Source: Curtobacterium sp. HSID17257
GTDB lineage: Bacteria; Actinomycetota; Actinomycetes; Actinomycetales; Microbacteriaceae
Direction of reading: 5' to 3'
DNA length: 64,000 nucleotides
Assembly (NCBI RefSeq): GCF_003989515.1
Contig: NZ_RBLU01000003.1
Location: 17,334-81,333, forward strand
In this document: one piece after another, positions 10,755-20,347 of the stretch
How the letters are laid out: each line of letters begins with the position of its first letter
Numbering within the stretch: position 1 is the first letter of the stretch
Program-made: the position numbers and the translations under genes
The notes under the pieces: generated by a model
Told to the model about the DNA's origin: nothing
Databases searched by the model: none
What the model saw: only the letters and a program-made list of their open reading frames with translations

Positions 10755-12221
10755 GTGACCGTGCAGGGCGAGCGCGCCGCGACCACTCCGGCGAGCACGC
10801 TGGAGTGGAGCCGTCGGTACTCGCGCCGCGTGCTGGTCACCGACCTGCTCGCCCTGATCTGGGTCGTCTTCGGCGTGCAGATCGCCTGGCTCGGCTTCAG
10901 CTCGAACCTCACGACCAACACCGCCGACCTGCGCTTGAGCTACTTCGCGATCTCGATCGTCGTCATCGCCGTGTGGATGACCGGCCTGGCCGTCTACGAC
11001 ACCCGAGGGCCGCGCGTCATCGGTGTGGGCAGCACGGAGTACCGCCTGGTCGCCGACGCCAGCGTGCGCGTCTTCGGTTTCATCGCCATCGCGGCGTACC
11101 TGCTCCGCGTCGACCTGGCCCGTGGGTACGTCCTCATCGCGTTCCCCGTCGGCATCCTCGTCCTGCTGCTGTCCCGCTGGATGTGGCGCCAGTGGCTCGT
11201 GGCCGAGCGGAAGCACGGCGGGTACTCCGCCAGGGTGCTGCTCGTCGGCTCGACCGCGAGCGTCCTGCACATCGGCCGCGAGCTCGCACGCTCACCGGAG
11301 GCCGGCTACCGCGTGGTCGGCGCTGCCGTGGCCAGCGGCACGAGGGGCGTGCTGCCCGGCTCCACCATCGAGAGCCACGGTGGCATCGACGACGTCGCCG
11401 AGGCCCTCGCGGCCACCGGCGCCGACACGGTCGTCATCACCAGCTCCGACGACCTGCCGCCGGAGCGCGTGCGGCAGCTCAGCTGGTCGCTCGAGCCCGG
11501 CCGGCAGCACCTGGTGGTCGCACCGAGCCTGACGGACATCGGTGGTCCCCGCATCCACACCCGCCCGGTGCAGGGTCTGCCCCTCATCCACGTCGAGACA
11601 CCGACCTACTCCGGCCGGAAGCTCTACACGAAGCGTGCCTTCGACCTGGTCGGCTCGGCGCTGCTCATCATCGTGCTCTCCCCGGTCCTGATCCTGCTCG
11701 CGATCCTGGTGAAGGCCGGCTCTCCAGGGCCCGTCTTCTTCCGCCAGGAACGTGTCGGGCTCAACGGTGGGACCTTCCACATGATCAAGTTCCGCTCCAT
11801 GGTGGTCGACGCCGAGGCCCGCCTGCAGGAACTCAGCGCGCTCGACCGAGCAGAGGGCAACACCGTCCTCTTCAAGATGAAGAACGACCCGCGCGTCACC
11901 CGTGTCGGTGCGTTCATGCGGCGGTACAGCCTGGACGAAGTGCCGCAGCTGTTCAACGTCCTGCTCGGCAACATGTCGCTCGTCGGGCCCCGCCCGCCGC
12001 TCGCCAGCGAGGTCGAGCGGTACGACTCCCACGTCCATCGGCGCTTCCTCGTGAAGCCAGGCATGACCGGCCTGTGGCAGGTCAGTGGGCGGTCGGACCT
12101 GTCGTGGGAGGACTCGGTGCGGCTCGATCTGTACTACGTCGAAAACTGGTCCTTGGTGAGCGACCTGATCATCCTCTGGCGAACCTTCAACGCTATCCGC
12201 AGCAGTCGAGGAGCGTACTGA
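10755..12221 (+). CDS. Polyprenyl glycosylphosphotransferase (initiating sugar-1-P transferase)
   Basis: GTG at 10755 is chosen because CGGAGG lies just upstream and the frame before it overlaps the preceding gene. The 488-residue protein has four N-terminal membrane helices, a CoA-binding-like Rossmann segment (about 155-270) and the catalytic domain from about 293 (KRAFDLVGSALLIIVLSP). The latter includes KFRSMVVDAE, VGPRPPLASE and PGMTGLWQVSGR. This WbaP/CpsE type transfers a hexose-1-phosphate from UDP-sugar to undecaprenyl phosphate, starting the repeat unit. Its stop overlaps the next ATG. Base composition falls sharply just after this gene. Confidence 0.93.
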   Translation: MTVQGERAATTPASTLEWSRRYSRRVLVTDLLALIWVVFGVQIAWLGFSSNLTTNTADLRLSYFAISIVVIAVWMTGLAVYDTRGPRVIGVGSTEYRLVADASVRVFGFIAIAAYLLRVDLARGYVLIAFPVGILVLLLSRWMWRQWLVAERKHGGYSARVLLVGSTASVLHIGRELARSPEAGYRVVGAAVASGTRGVLPGSTIESHGGIDDVAEALAATGADTVVITSSDDLPPERVRQLSWSLEPGRQHLVVAPSLTDIGGPRIHTRPVQGLPLIHVETPTYSGRKLYTKRAFDLVGSALLIIVLSPVLILLAILVKAGSPGPVFFRQERVGLNGGTFHMIKFRSMVVDAEARLQELSALDRAEGNTVLFKMKNDPRVTRVGAFMRRYSLDEVPQLFNVLLGNMSLVGPRPPLASEVERYDSHVHRRFLVKPGMTGLWQVSGRSDLSWEDSVRLDLYYVENWSLVSDLIILWRTFNAIRSSRGAY

Positions 12222-13369
12222 TGCAACCGGACGTGATCGTTGTCCATGACTATGTGACGCAACGTGGTGGGGCGGAGCGCGTTGCTTTGGCGCTCTCAGC
12301 TGCGTACCCAGATCACCCTATGCTCACGGCGCTCTATGAGCCCAAGTCGACGTTCCCGGACTTCGCTCGAGTCCGAATATCGGCCTCATTCCTCAACAGC
12401 ATCCCAGCGTTCAGGAAGAATCCGCAGATTGCACTGCCATTTCTTCCGCTCGCGTGGCTCTTGCGGCGCCGGGTTGACGCTGAGGCTGTCGTTGCTAGCT
12501 CCTCAGGGTGGGCTCATGCTGTTCGAGTTCGTCCCGGTACAAAGAAGATAGTCTACTGCCACAACCCGCCGCGCTGGCTCTACCAGACGGACGAGTATCT
12601 CCTAGACAGATCTGGTCTTGTTCGCCTCGCTTTGGGGATGCTGCGCCCGCTGCTTCTCGCCTGGGACCAGCGTGCAGCCGCCTCAGTCGACGAATATGTT
12701 GCTAATTCGACGTCCGTCGCGGCTCGTATCGAGCAGGCTTACGGTCGACGTGCAACCGTCGTATTTCCACCCACGTCGATCGATGTTTCAGCGGGCAGAG
12801 AACGGCCACCTGGAGTGCCGGACGACTTCTACCTCACAGTAGGACGGCGCAGAGGATACAAAGGCACCGATCAATTGGTTCGTGCTTTCGAGAAGATGAC
12901 GGACAAGCGCTTGGTGGTAGTCGGCGGCACCAAACGTCAGGCTGGGTCGAATGTGACCGTCTTGAACAACATTGAGGACTCGCAGCTTCGCTGGCTGTAT
13001 GCGAACGCCACTGCCTTGCTGAGCGTCTCTAGAGAGGACTTTGGTCTGACTCCAATCGAGGCAAACGCCTTCGGCACGCCTGTGCTGGCCCTGAGGGCCG
13101 GAGGCTTTCTCGATTCCCTCTCTGAAGGAGTCTCCGGACAATTCTTCGAAGATGATTCCATCGAAGGAATACTTCGCTCGATCGATGCCTTCCCTCGACA
13201 CTGGGATCGTCAGGCTGTCAGACAACATGCTGAGCAGTTTTCACGAGGAAACTTCCTGAGCCGCATAGAAGCAGTCGTAAGCCGGGCGCTCCGTGATCGC
13301 CCCGCCGTATCAAAGAGTGCTGGGGCTGTCATGCCGGAGACGAGGAGTGGAGAGGAGCGCGAAGGATGA
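12221..13369 (+). CDS. Glycosyltransferase, GT4 type
   Basis: ATG at 12221 overlaps the previous stop (TGATG), giving 382 residues. The N-terminal GGAERVALAL loop, YKGTDQLVRAF near residue 215 and SREDFGLTPIEANAFGTPVL near residue 270 (intact E-x7-E) identify a GT4 enzyme. It is the first gene of the lower-GC stretch, with codons such as AGA, ATA and CTA that the preceding genes avoid. The role is addition of an early sugar to the undecaprenyl-linked intermediate; specificity is unknown. Confidence 0.9.
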   Translation: MQPDVIVVHDYVTQRGGAERVALALSAAYPDHPMLTALYEPKSTFPDFARVRISASFLNSIPAFRKNPQIALPFLPLAWLLRRRVDAEAVVASSSGWAHAVRVRPGTKKIVYCHNPPRWLYQTDEYLLDRSGLVRLALGMLRPLLLAWDQRAAASVDEYVANSTSVAARIEQAYGRRATVVFPPTSIDVSAGRERPPGVPDDFYLTVGRRRGYKGTDQLVRAFEKMTDKRLVVVGGTKRQAGSNVTVLNNIEDSQLRWLYANATALLSVSREDFGLTPIEANAFGTPVLALRAGGFLDSLSEGVSGQFFEDDSIEGILRSIDAFPRHWDRQAVRQHAEQFSRGNFLSRIEAVVSRALRDRPAVSKSAGAVMPETRSGEEREG

Positions 13370-14292
13370 ACAATTCGGGAGTCGGAGTCGTCATCGCGAG
13401 CGTCGGGCGGCCACAGGATCTCGACGAGTGCCTGCGGTCGGTGAAGTGCCAACAGCCCGCAGCCGAAGAAATTGTAGTTGTGGCCCAAACCGCGGACAGG
13501 GAGACGATCGAAGTCGCGACAGAGTGCGGAGCTCGGGTGGTTCTCGTCGAGCAGCCGGGCTTGGCATTAGCAATCGAAACCGGGATCAGAGGGTCGACTG
13601 CAGACGTTCTGGCTTTCATCGATGACGACGCGCGGGCGCTGCCCGGTTGGCTCAGAGGGATCAGCGATACGTTCGCGGCGGATCCGTCGGTTGGTCTACT
13701 TGGTGGCCGCGACAACGTAGATGGAGATCGCTCGAGTGGTGACGTCGGACTCCCAGTCGGGCGCATTCGTCGGGGCAAAATCATCGGGAATCATCATCGT
13801 GGTCTAGGCGAGTTCAGGTACGTGCAACACGTCAAGGGTGCAAACATGAGCATGCGACGCGCTCAGGCACAGGCCGTACCGTTATCGTTTCTCGTGACTG
13901 GAGGCGGGGCTCAGGTAAGGAACGAATTCGTTCTCAGTCTGGCCATCAGCGCACAGGGGTATCGAGTCGCTTATGACCCGCGCCTGCAGGTGGATCACTT
14001 CCCTGCAAGGCGGGCAGAAAGTGATCTTCGTGTAACCGTTGATCCTCAAAGAACATTCGTTCGTCGAGCGAATGAAGCTGCTGCGTTCATCTACGCAGGG
14101 CAGACGACTGGATGGGCCGCCTTCGCTCTCAGGGCAATATTGATTGGTGACCGCGCAGCACCCGGCCTTTTGCTTTCTCTCCAAGCACGCCGAGGTTTCG
14201 TGCAGCTGTGGTACAACGTGCGGGGTGTGGTCGAGGGAATCCGGAAAGGTACCGCAGCGCGCACGAAGTACTCAAAGATTGTTCGAGGATGA
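13366..14292 (+). CDS. Glycosyltransferase, family 2 (GT-A fold)
   Basis: This 308-residue protein has the GT2 nucleotide-binding fold at its N-terminus (VGVVIASVGRPQDLDECL) and the metal-binding IDDDA motif near residue 85. A later HVKGANMSMRR segment around 157 matches the acceptor-side region of the family. There are no membrane helices, so it is a cytoplasmic transferase. ATGA overlap with the preceding gene and with the polymerase gene after it indicates translational coupling. Confidence 0.88.
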   Translation: MNNSGVGVVIASVGRPQDLDECLRSVKCQQPAAEEIVVVAQTADRETIEVATECGARVVLVEQPGLALAIETGIRGSTADVLAFIDDDARALPGWLRGISDTFAADPSVGLLGGRDNVDGDRSSGDVGLPVGRIRRGKIIGNHHRGLGEFRYVQHVKGANMSMRRAQAQAVPLSFLVTGGGAQVRNEFVLSLAISAQGYRVAYDPRLQVDHFPARRAESDLRVTVDPQRTFVRRANEAAAFIYAGQTTGWAAFALRAILIGDRAAPGLLLSLQARRGFVQLWYNVRGVVEGIRKGTAARTKYSKIVRG

Positions 14293-15713
14293 GCGGCCCG
14301 CGAAGCATCCGCCAGTTGATGAACTCTGGAGCCGATGGTTGGGGTCTGATCGTCGTGGCGATAGGCGCTACGGTCGGACTTGTTTTCGTTTCCCTCACGA
14401 CGGGGCTCAGGTCGGCCCTGTTTTTGCTACTACTTGTCGCACTTGTGGCGTTCTTCAACCGTCGCTTCGTGCTCAAAGCGGTGGTCGTACTCATTCCTTT
14501 CATGCCTCTCGTGCGAAGACTCGTCGCCGATGGTGGCAGCGGTGATGTTGACCCTCTCTCGATTGCGATGCTGGCGGCGTCGACTCTAGTGCTGGTCGCT
14601 TCAATGCGCGACGGGCTGCGATCCCGAGACGGACTCCGGGGGCTCAACCTACTTGTCCTGTTAGTCGTCCTCTCGGTCGCGCTTAGCTTCGGCGCGAGTG
14701 GAGGAGTAACGGCAGATGCCATCTTCAGCGCGGCGTCCGTTTGTGTCTGCCTCCTGCTCGTGGCAACGATTGCGGCTGGAGTGGTGCCGGACGTTTGGGC
14801 CGCGGCGGAAAAAGCTTTGCCGGTGCTCGGGGTGCTCAGCGGTGCTTATGGCCTGTTCCAGTTCTACTATCTGCCGAGCTGGGACAAGAGTTGGATGCTG
14901 GCGTCGGGGCTAAGAAGTATTGGGCAAGCGATTCCGATGCAGGTGCGCATTTTCGGCCCCTCCGAGGCGCCAGGTCCCTACGCCTTCCTTCTAGGTCTTT
15001 GTGCCACGATCGCAGTCGCCAAGGCACTGTCCGTCGGGGGCCCCCGACGCTTCGTTTTCGCCGGCGTAGCCATTTTCCTTCTTTTCCCAATGCTGGTGTC
15101 CGGTGTTCGGACTGCGATTCTGGCCGTTGCGATAGCTATCGGAGCGCTGTTGATCTTTCGGGCCCGAGGTTTCGCACGCGTTGTGCCGTTGTTGTTCCTC
15201 GGGGTCATGTTCTTTGCATTGAGCTACGTGCAGGGGCGGCTCTCAGCGACTAGCACGCTCTTCGCAGGCAGTCGATATACCGGTTTCGACGCGTCTACCG
15301 ACACTTCGTTCCGCGAAAGACTTGCCCTTCTAGAGATGCTACGCAACCCGGGCGCCTACCTCGTCGGTCGTCCAGCTGGGGGCAGATATGACAACATCGT
15401 CGTTGATGTTCTCGTCAACTTCGGTCTGGTCGCGGCGATTGGGCTCGTCCTTGCCTTAACTCTTTCGGCCGTCGCTGCAATCGCTAATCTTCGTAAGGGC
15501 GTGGGTGAAACTGGGGCTGTTGCCACAGTGTTCGCCCTGGTAACGGCTGCGAGTGGAAACATATTTTTGTCTGGCTACGGGATACTAATAGCGCTAGCAT
15601 TCGGTTCTACGCTGCTTCAGTGGTCAGCGCGACGCAGATCGTTGCAGGTTCCCGTGGAAAGTGAGCAGAGGCGAGGGAGTGAGCGCCACGCTCTGGAGGC
15701 GACTGATGGTTGA
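14289..15713 (+). CDS. Wzy-like polymerase / O-antigen ligase family membrane protein
   Basis: The ATG at 14289 overlaps the previous stop and gives 474 residues with about eleven to twelve membrane segments. A long external loop around residues 340-390 carries SRYTGFDASTDTSFRERLALLE followed by a GRPAGGRYDN segment. This loop layout is typical of Wzy/WaaL-type enzymes that join repeat units on lipid carriers outside the membrane. Within a cluster that also has an initiating transferase, flippase and co-polymerase, polymerase is the likeliest role. Confidence 0.82.
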   Translation: MSGPRSIRQLMNSGADGWGLIVVAIGATVGLVFVSLTTGLRSALFLLLLVALVAFFNRRFVLKAVVVLIPFMPLVRRLVADGGSGDVDPLSIAMLAASTLVLVASMRDGLRSRDGLRGLNLLVLLVVLSVALSFGASGGVTADAIFSAASVCVCLLLVATIAAGVVPDVWAAAEKALPVLGVLSGAYGLFQFYYLPSWDKSWMLASGLRSIGQAIPMQVRIFGPSEAPGPYAFLLGLCATIAVAKALSVGGPRRFVFAGVAIFLLFPMLVSGVRTAILAVAIAIGALLIFRARGFARVVPLLFLGVMFFALSYVQGRLSATSTLFAGSRYTGFDASTDTSFRERLALLEMLRNPGAYLVGRPAGGRYDNIVVDVLVNFGLVAAIGLVLALTLSAVAAIANLRKGVGETGAVATVFALVTAASGNIFLSGYGILIALAFGSTLLQWSARRRSLQVPVESEQRRGSERHALEATDG

Positions 15714-18009
15714 TACAGCAGCGGCACGTCGACCTTTGGTCCTGCACGTGAACCATTCAGTGGAGTTCGGCGGTGCCGAACTCGCCCTCGCGCGTCTACT
15801 TCAAGCGAACGAAGAGTGGCGGGCGGTTCTATTGCTGCCACGTCAACGCCGTGCATCTAAGCGAATTGCGGAGCCCTTCGATAGTCTTGAGGGTGGTAAT
15901 ACGACCGTTCTGCGTTACGGTCCGCCTCCTAAGTCCGGTGCAAGCTCGAATGGGGGCTCTCTGCGGGTTATCGGATTCGGAATCAGCTTGTTGAGGCTGT
16001 CCCTGAGTGTCACGAGATCAGTCTGGTCGATGAAGCCTCAAGTAGTGTGGGCAAACAGTTCTCGTGCAGCGGTGTATGCAGCCCTCGCCCCTCGGCCAAG
16101 GAGAACGTCATTCATACTGCATTTACGCGATCGAGTTGAGAAGGATGCGCTCGGGCGCCTCGGCTATCTTGCGATGACGCGTGTGGCGCTCAGGCGGGCC
16201 GATGGAGTCGTAGCCAATTCGGACAGCACTCTGGCCTCGGCTAGAAGGTTTCTGAAGCCGAGTACGCGAGCAATCGTCCTGCAGAGTCCTGCGGGGCTCG
16301 TTCGCGTCACGCCTGAGCAACTCGCAGCTCGTCAGCAGACCAGGGACCCGACCGTTGTGAGAATCGGTATGGTTGCGCGACTTGATCCGTGGAAGGGCCA
16401 ACATCTAGTTCTTCGCGCGCTGGCGCTGGCCTCCGACAGAGGGCTAGTCCCCTCAGTGGTTCTCCACGTGGCCGGCGCGGCCGAGTTCGGACACGAGAGC
16501 TATCGGCAGGAGTTAGCCGATCTGGTCACAGAATTGGACCTCGACGACAAGGTGGTGTTCGAGGGACGCGTTGACGATGTCAACTCTTTCATCGACCGGA
16601 TGGACATTTGCGTACAGTACTCAACGCGGCCCGAGCCTCTCGGTCAGAACGTTCTCCAGTATCTGGCTCGTGGATCCGCCGTCATCGCAGCGAATGAGGG
16701 TGGGCCCGCCGAGTGGATCAAGGACGGAGAGAATGGCCGTTTAGTGCGGCCTACGTCCCTGGCCGATTTGGCAGATGCGATCGCTGATCTTGTCGAGGAT
16801 GACAAAGAGCGCCTACGCCTCGGCCTGAACGCTTCCCGGACAGCTGGACTTCGCACCGACTCCGAGATTGTCGCAGAAGCCGCGGAGTATTTGACTAGCG
16901 AGACACGGAAGCAAACGAGAGTAGGGGGCGCTTTGAAAGTACGAATGACAGGATCGGAATGGTTCGCGTCCCGTCCGGGTGGCCTAAACCGCTACTTCAT
17001 TGAGCTCTACTCGGCGATGCGCGAACTCGAGGGTGTAGAAGTCGACGCGGTTGCTTTCGGCGAGGCTCCGCTCGGAGGGCGTTCGTGGGGGCCGACGCGA
17101 CTTCCTCTGCTGCGTCGGCTTTTCAAGTCGTTCGCGCGGACGGATGATATCGATGTCGTAGATCGCCACTTCTGCCTTTACGGCGTGTATCCAAAGCCGC
17201 CCCGGAGGACCCGCAGACCGCTTTCGGTAGTTCACTTCCATGGGCCGTGGGCAGCTGAAAGCGCCGCTGCCGGTGGTTCCTCCTTCGCGAATTGGGTCAA
17301 GCGAGCTATCGAGAGGCGCCGGTACCGCTCTGCCGACCTCGTCGTGGTGTTATCGCGAGCATTTGAAGAGGTGGTGATTCACAACTACGGCGTCCGTCCG
17401 GAGCGAGTCCGCGTCATTTCGCCGGGAGTGCGTATTCCCTCAGAAAGGGCGCGGACCGTCGATGCGTCGCGGGAGTTCGTGGGCCCGATTGTCTTGTGTG
17501 TCCGTCGGCTGGAGCGTCGGATGGGCATCGACACGCTGATCCAGGCTTGGGGGAGGGTGCTCGCGGCGCACCCTTCCGCTCGGCTACGAATCGTTGGCGA
17601 TGGGTCCGAGCGTTGTGCCTTGGAGAAGCTGGCTGGCCCTCTTGGCAAGTCAGTGACGTTCCTCGGGCGGGTGTCCGATGAGCTCCTCGAAGCCGAGTAT
17701 GCGCAGTGCGCGTTGACTGTCGTCCCGAGCCGCTCCCTAGAAGGCTTTGGTCTTATAGCCCTAGAGTCCTTGGCTCATGGGAAGGCTCCAATCGTGACGG
17801 ATTGTGGCGGCCTTCCTGATTCGGTGAGGGATCTGGACCCGTCTCTCATAGTCGCGAGGGAGTCAGAAGAAGGATTGTCTGCACGTATCATTGAGGGGCT
17901 CAACGGTGTTCTCCCGGATGAGGTGCAATGTCGGGCTCATGCTGAAAGATTCTCGTGGGCAATCTGTGCTCGAAAGCACATCGAAACATACGGTGAGTAC
18001 CGTGGCTGA
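15706..18009 (+). CDS. Tandem double glycosyltransferase (GT4-GT4 fusion)
   Basis: ATG at 15706 is chosen over GTG 15661 because GGAGG at 15695-15699 is ideally spaced; the overlap with the polymerase gene is then 8 bp. The 767-residue product holds two complete GT4 units. Unit 1 (about 1-400) has EFGGAELALARLL, VARLDPWKGQHLV and EPLGQNVLQ, where the second Glu of E-x7-E is Gln. Unit 2 (from about 410) has RPGGLNRYFIELY and an intact EGFGLIALE pair. At the junction an in-frame TTG (16933) sits behind AGGGGG, and a TGA in another frame overlaps it. The gene may therefore be a recent fusion of two overlapping genes. Confidence 0.85.
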   Translation: MVDTAAARRPLVLHVNHSVEFGGAELALARLLQANEEWRAVLLLPRQRRASKRIAEPFDSLEGGNTTVLRYGPPPKSGASSNGGSLRVIGFGISLLRLSLSVTRSVWSMKPQVVWANSSRAAVYAALAPRPRRTSFILHLRDRVEKDALGRLGYLAMTRVALRRADGVVANSDSTLASARRFLKPSTRAIVLQSPAGLVRVTPEQLAARQQTRDPTVVRIGMVARLDPWKGQHLVLRALALASDRGLVPSVVLHVAGAAEFGHESYRQELADLVTELDLDDKVVFEGRVDDVNSFIDRMDICVQYSTRPEPLGQNVLQYLARGSAVIAANEGGPAEWIKDGENGRLVRPTSLADLADAIADLVEDDKERLRLGLNASRTAGLRTDSEIVAEAAEYLTSETRKQTRVGGALKVRMTGSEWFASRPGGLNRYFIELYSAMRELEGVEVDAVAFGEAPLGGRSWGPTRLPLLRRLFKSFARTDDIDVVDRHFCLYGVYPKPPRRTRRPLSVVHFHGPWAAESAAAGGSSFANWVKRAIERRRYRSADLVVVLSRAFEEVVIHNYGVRPERVRVISPGVRIPSERARTVDASREFVGPIVLCVRRLERRMGIDTLIQAWGRVLAAHPSARLRIVGDGSERCALEKLAGPLGKSVTFLGRVSDELLEAEYAQCALTVVPSRSLEGFGLIALESLAHGKAPIVTDCGGLPDSVRDLDPSLIVARESEEGLSARIIEGLNGVLPDEVQCRAHAERFSWAICARKHIETYGEYRG

Positions 18010-19093
18010 TGCTCGACGTGACCCCGCGGCCCCCTTGCGGGTTACTTTGATCACACCAGAATGGCCCGGCGCGGAGCATTCCGGCGGCGTTGCACGCTAC
18101 GCTTTCCGGTTGGCGAGCGAGCTGTCTCGTGAGGTCGCTCTCACTGTGGTCACTGTTGCGGGCAACGACTCCGATCTGGAAACGGTCGACGTAATGCGTT
18201 GTAAGCGGGATAGTGGACGATTCGGTCGCTACTACCTGCTTCCGTTTCGCCTTCGAAAGCTCGTCCGCGCGAGTGCGCCGGACGTCGTTCACAGTTTTGG
18301 GGATGATTGGGCGATCGGGCACCGTTGGCCGCTCGTGAGGACTTTCCATGGATCCGCCCTTCGAGAGGCTCGTTCTTCACGGGGTTTGCGCAAGGTGAAC
18401 CACCTGATCCTCAGTGTGCTCGAGCATGTCAGTGCCCAGCGTGCGGACATCAAGATCGCTGTTGGTGCTGATTCGCAGGAAGAGTTCCGTTGTGACACTG
18501 CCATGCCTCCCGTATCCCGCCTCCGGCGCTCGGATGCGCGGAGCCCTGATCCCACGGTGGTATTCATCGGCTCCTTCCACGGCCGAAAGCGAGGTTCGTT
18601 GATCTCCAATGCCGTCGAGGAACTGCGGTCTGACACTGTTCTACCGATCCGTCTAGTCGTGGTCGGCCCGGAGGATGACGGCGCCAATTGGCCAGAGGAC
18701 GTGGACCACCGCAGTGGCTTGTCAGACCAGGAGGTACGTGAACTCATCTCGACGAGCTGGGTCCTGGCTGCTCCCTCGGAGTACGAAGGTTTCGGCATAC
18801 CAGTCTATGAGGCGCTCGCGCTTGGCACCCCAGCGATCACGACACATACTCCAGGCTCAGACTTCCTCTCGTCCCAACTCGATGGAGCGGAAGGACTGAT
18901 CTTCACGGATGAGGTCGGTCTCAAGACCTCTCTCCGTCGCGTTCTGGAGCGGGGGCCCGTCGACCATGACGCGATTCCTGCACGACAGGTTGATCCACTG
19001 CTGCGCCTTGGAAGTAGCGAACGGCTGGTCAACGAGCTGTATCCCGAGGCCAGGCGTCGCTTCCGGCGTGCGGAAGCGCGTCGAGTTCAATGA
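17993..19093 (+). CDS. Glycosyltransferase, GT4 type
   Basis: GTG at 17993 (or GTG 18002) gives a 366-residue protein starting just before the conserved VTLITPEWPG strand. Further evidence is SGGVARYAFRLASEL near residue 38, GSFHGRKRGSL near 195 and SEYEGFGIPVYEALALGTPAI near 265 with an intact E-x7-E. The start overlaps the fusion gene by 8-17 bp and the stop overlaps the flippase ATG. It is presumed to complete the repeat unit before export. Confidence 0.88.
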   Translation: MSTVADARRDPAAPLRVTLITPEWPGAEHSGGVARYAFRLASELSREVALTVVTVAGNDSDLETVDVMRCKRDSGRFGRYYLLPFRLRKLVRASAPDVVHSFGDDWAIGHRWPLVRTFHGSALREARSSRGLRKVNHLILSVLEHVSAQRADIKIAVGADSQEEFRCDTAMPPVSRLRRSDARSPDPTVVFIGSFHGRKRGSLISNAVEELRSDTVLPIRLVVVGPEDDGANWPEDVDHRSGLSDQEVRELISTSWVLAAPSEYEGFGIPVYEALALGTPAITTHTPGSDFLSSQLDGAEGLIFTDEVGLKTSLRRVLERGPVDHDAIPARQVDPLLRLGSSERLVNELYPEARRRFRRAEARRVQ

Positions 19094-20319
19094 CGATAAG
19101 AGGGACCGCGAGTCGTCACTTTCGCCGTGCGATCCGATTAGGTCAGACTGCAGGGGTGACCTACCTCGGAATGGGTCTGAGCCTTCTATCGGCCCCGCTC
19201 TTAGCTCGCGAACTAGGAGCGGACGGTCGCGGCGTTCTAGCTGCCGCCTTCGTGCTGGTTCAGCTATTGTCCTGGAGCGCATTCCTAGGCCTCCCGCGTG
19301 GCCTCGCTATGCAGGAACTGCGGAACGGCTACGCCTCACGGAACGCCCTACGTGTGGTAACGCTGCTTGGCCCGATCGCAGCAGTCATCGCGTTCATTGC
19401 CTCTGGGGCGGCGGCGAACGGCGACGACCGGATCGCTACCTACATAAAGGTGGCAGCGTCCGTGCTGGTCCTGGCCGGGCTTGGCGCGGTCGGCGTTGAG
19501 CGTGCCCTGATCCGCGGGCAGCTGCTCGCGGTCAACTTGTCTCGCGCTCTGAACCTCGTTCTTCCATCTCTGGCTATCATCATCGCGTTCGGCTCGGGCG
19601 TCCTGACCCTGCAGTCTGCGTTTGTCATAACCCTCTCGGGGCAGATGCTCTCGGTTTTGCTCGGTATTGTGTTGGCGACTCCGCTTTTGCGTAGCCGGAC
19701 GCGTATTCCGGCGCCTTGGAGGTTCAGCTTGCACTACTGGGGGGGCTCCGCGTTCGATGGAATCGGAGCGCGCGTGGATCAGTTGATCCTTGCTGCTTGC
19801 GTGCTCCCAAACCAATTGGGCGTATACGCAGTGGCGGTCACCTGCGCTTCGGCGGCGGGAGGTTTCACACAGGCTTTGAATCAGCTCACCTACTCTCGTT
19901 TCGCATCGCTCCCGATCGGTTCTGATGACGCGCCCATGCTCCGGAAGCGGACGTTCATAGGGCTCGCAATGTCGGCCCTCTCGGGAGGACTGATCGTAGT
20001 CGTAGTGGCGCTGTGGGGCGACTGGTTGTTCGGGTCGTCCTTCGATGGGCTTTTTCCGATAGTGAGCGTACTGGTCATCGCGCAAGCGATGAATGATCAG
20101 TGGCAATTACGAACATACTTAGATTCAGCGTCCGGTGATCCGAGTGCTCTCATGTGGGCCTCGGCTTGTGGCATGGTCGTACTCGTGGCTGTAGCGGTCT
20201 TGCTTGGAATGTCAGGCAATTTGAGCGGTCTGAGTATGGCTTGGGCACTCGTTGGCTTTGCGGCTGTTCGGCTAGCGGTGCGGGCCATCATCCACCGCAC
20301 GCGACCGGCGCCTGTCTGA
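19090..20319 (+). CDS. Wzx-like polysaccharide flippase
   Basis: A 409-residue membrane protein with about twelve helices. The N-terminal half resembles the MATE/Wzx fold: TYLGMGLSLLSAPLLARELGADGRG near residues 18-45 is the usual first-helix pair with an LG-x2-GRG loop, and HYWGGSAFDGIGARVDQLILA near 210 matches the mid-protein segment. It would flip the undecaprenyl-linked repeat unit to the outer face for the polymerase at 14289. ATGA overlaps the preceding transferase gene. It is a second exporter, distinct in sequence from the one at 2885. Confidence 0.85.
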   Translation: MTIRGTASRHFRRAIRLGQTAGVTYLGMGLSLLSAPLLARELGADGRGVLAAAFVLVQLLSWSAFLGLPRGLAMQELRNGYASRNALRVVTLLGPIAAVIAFIASGAAANGDDRIATYIKVAASVLVLAGLGAVGVERALIRGQLLAVNLSRALNLVLPSLAIIIAFGSGVLTLQSAFVITLSGQMLSVLLGIVLATPLLRSRTRIPAPWRFSLHYWGGSAFDGIGARVDQLILAACVLPNQLGVYAVAVTCASAAGGFTQALNQLTYSRFASLPIGSDDAPMLRKRTFIGLAMSALSGGLIVVVVALWGDWLFGSSFDGLFPIVSVLVIAQAMNDQWQLRTYLDSASGDPSALMWASACGMVVLVAVAVLLGMSGNLSGLSMAWALVGFAAVRLAVRAIIHRTRPAPV

Positions 20320-20347
20320 ATCATATCTTCTCAAGGGAATCTGTCGC

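Noticed and set aside
8252..10921. An 889-codon minus-strand frame opposite the autokinase and Asp-box genes
   Set aside because: The plus strand encodes recognisable domains throughout; the minus frame has only His/Arg/Asp-rich low-complexity sequence.
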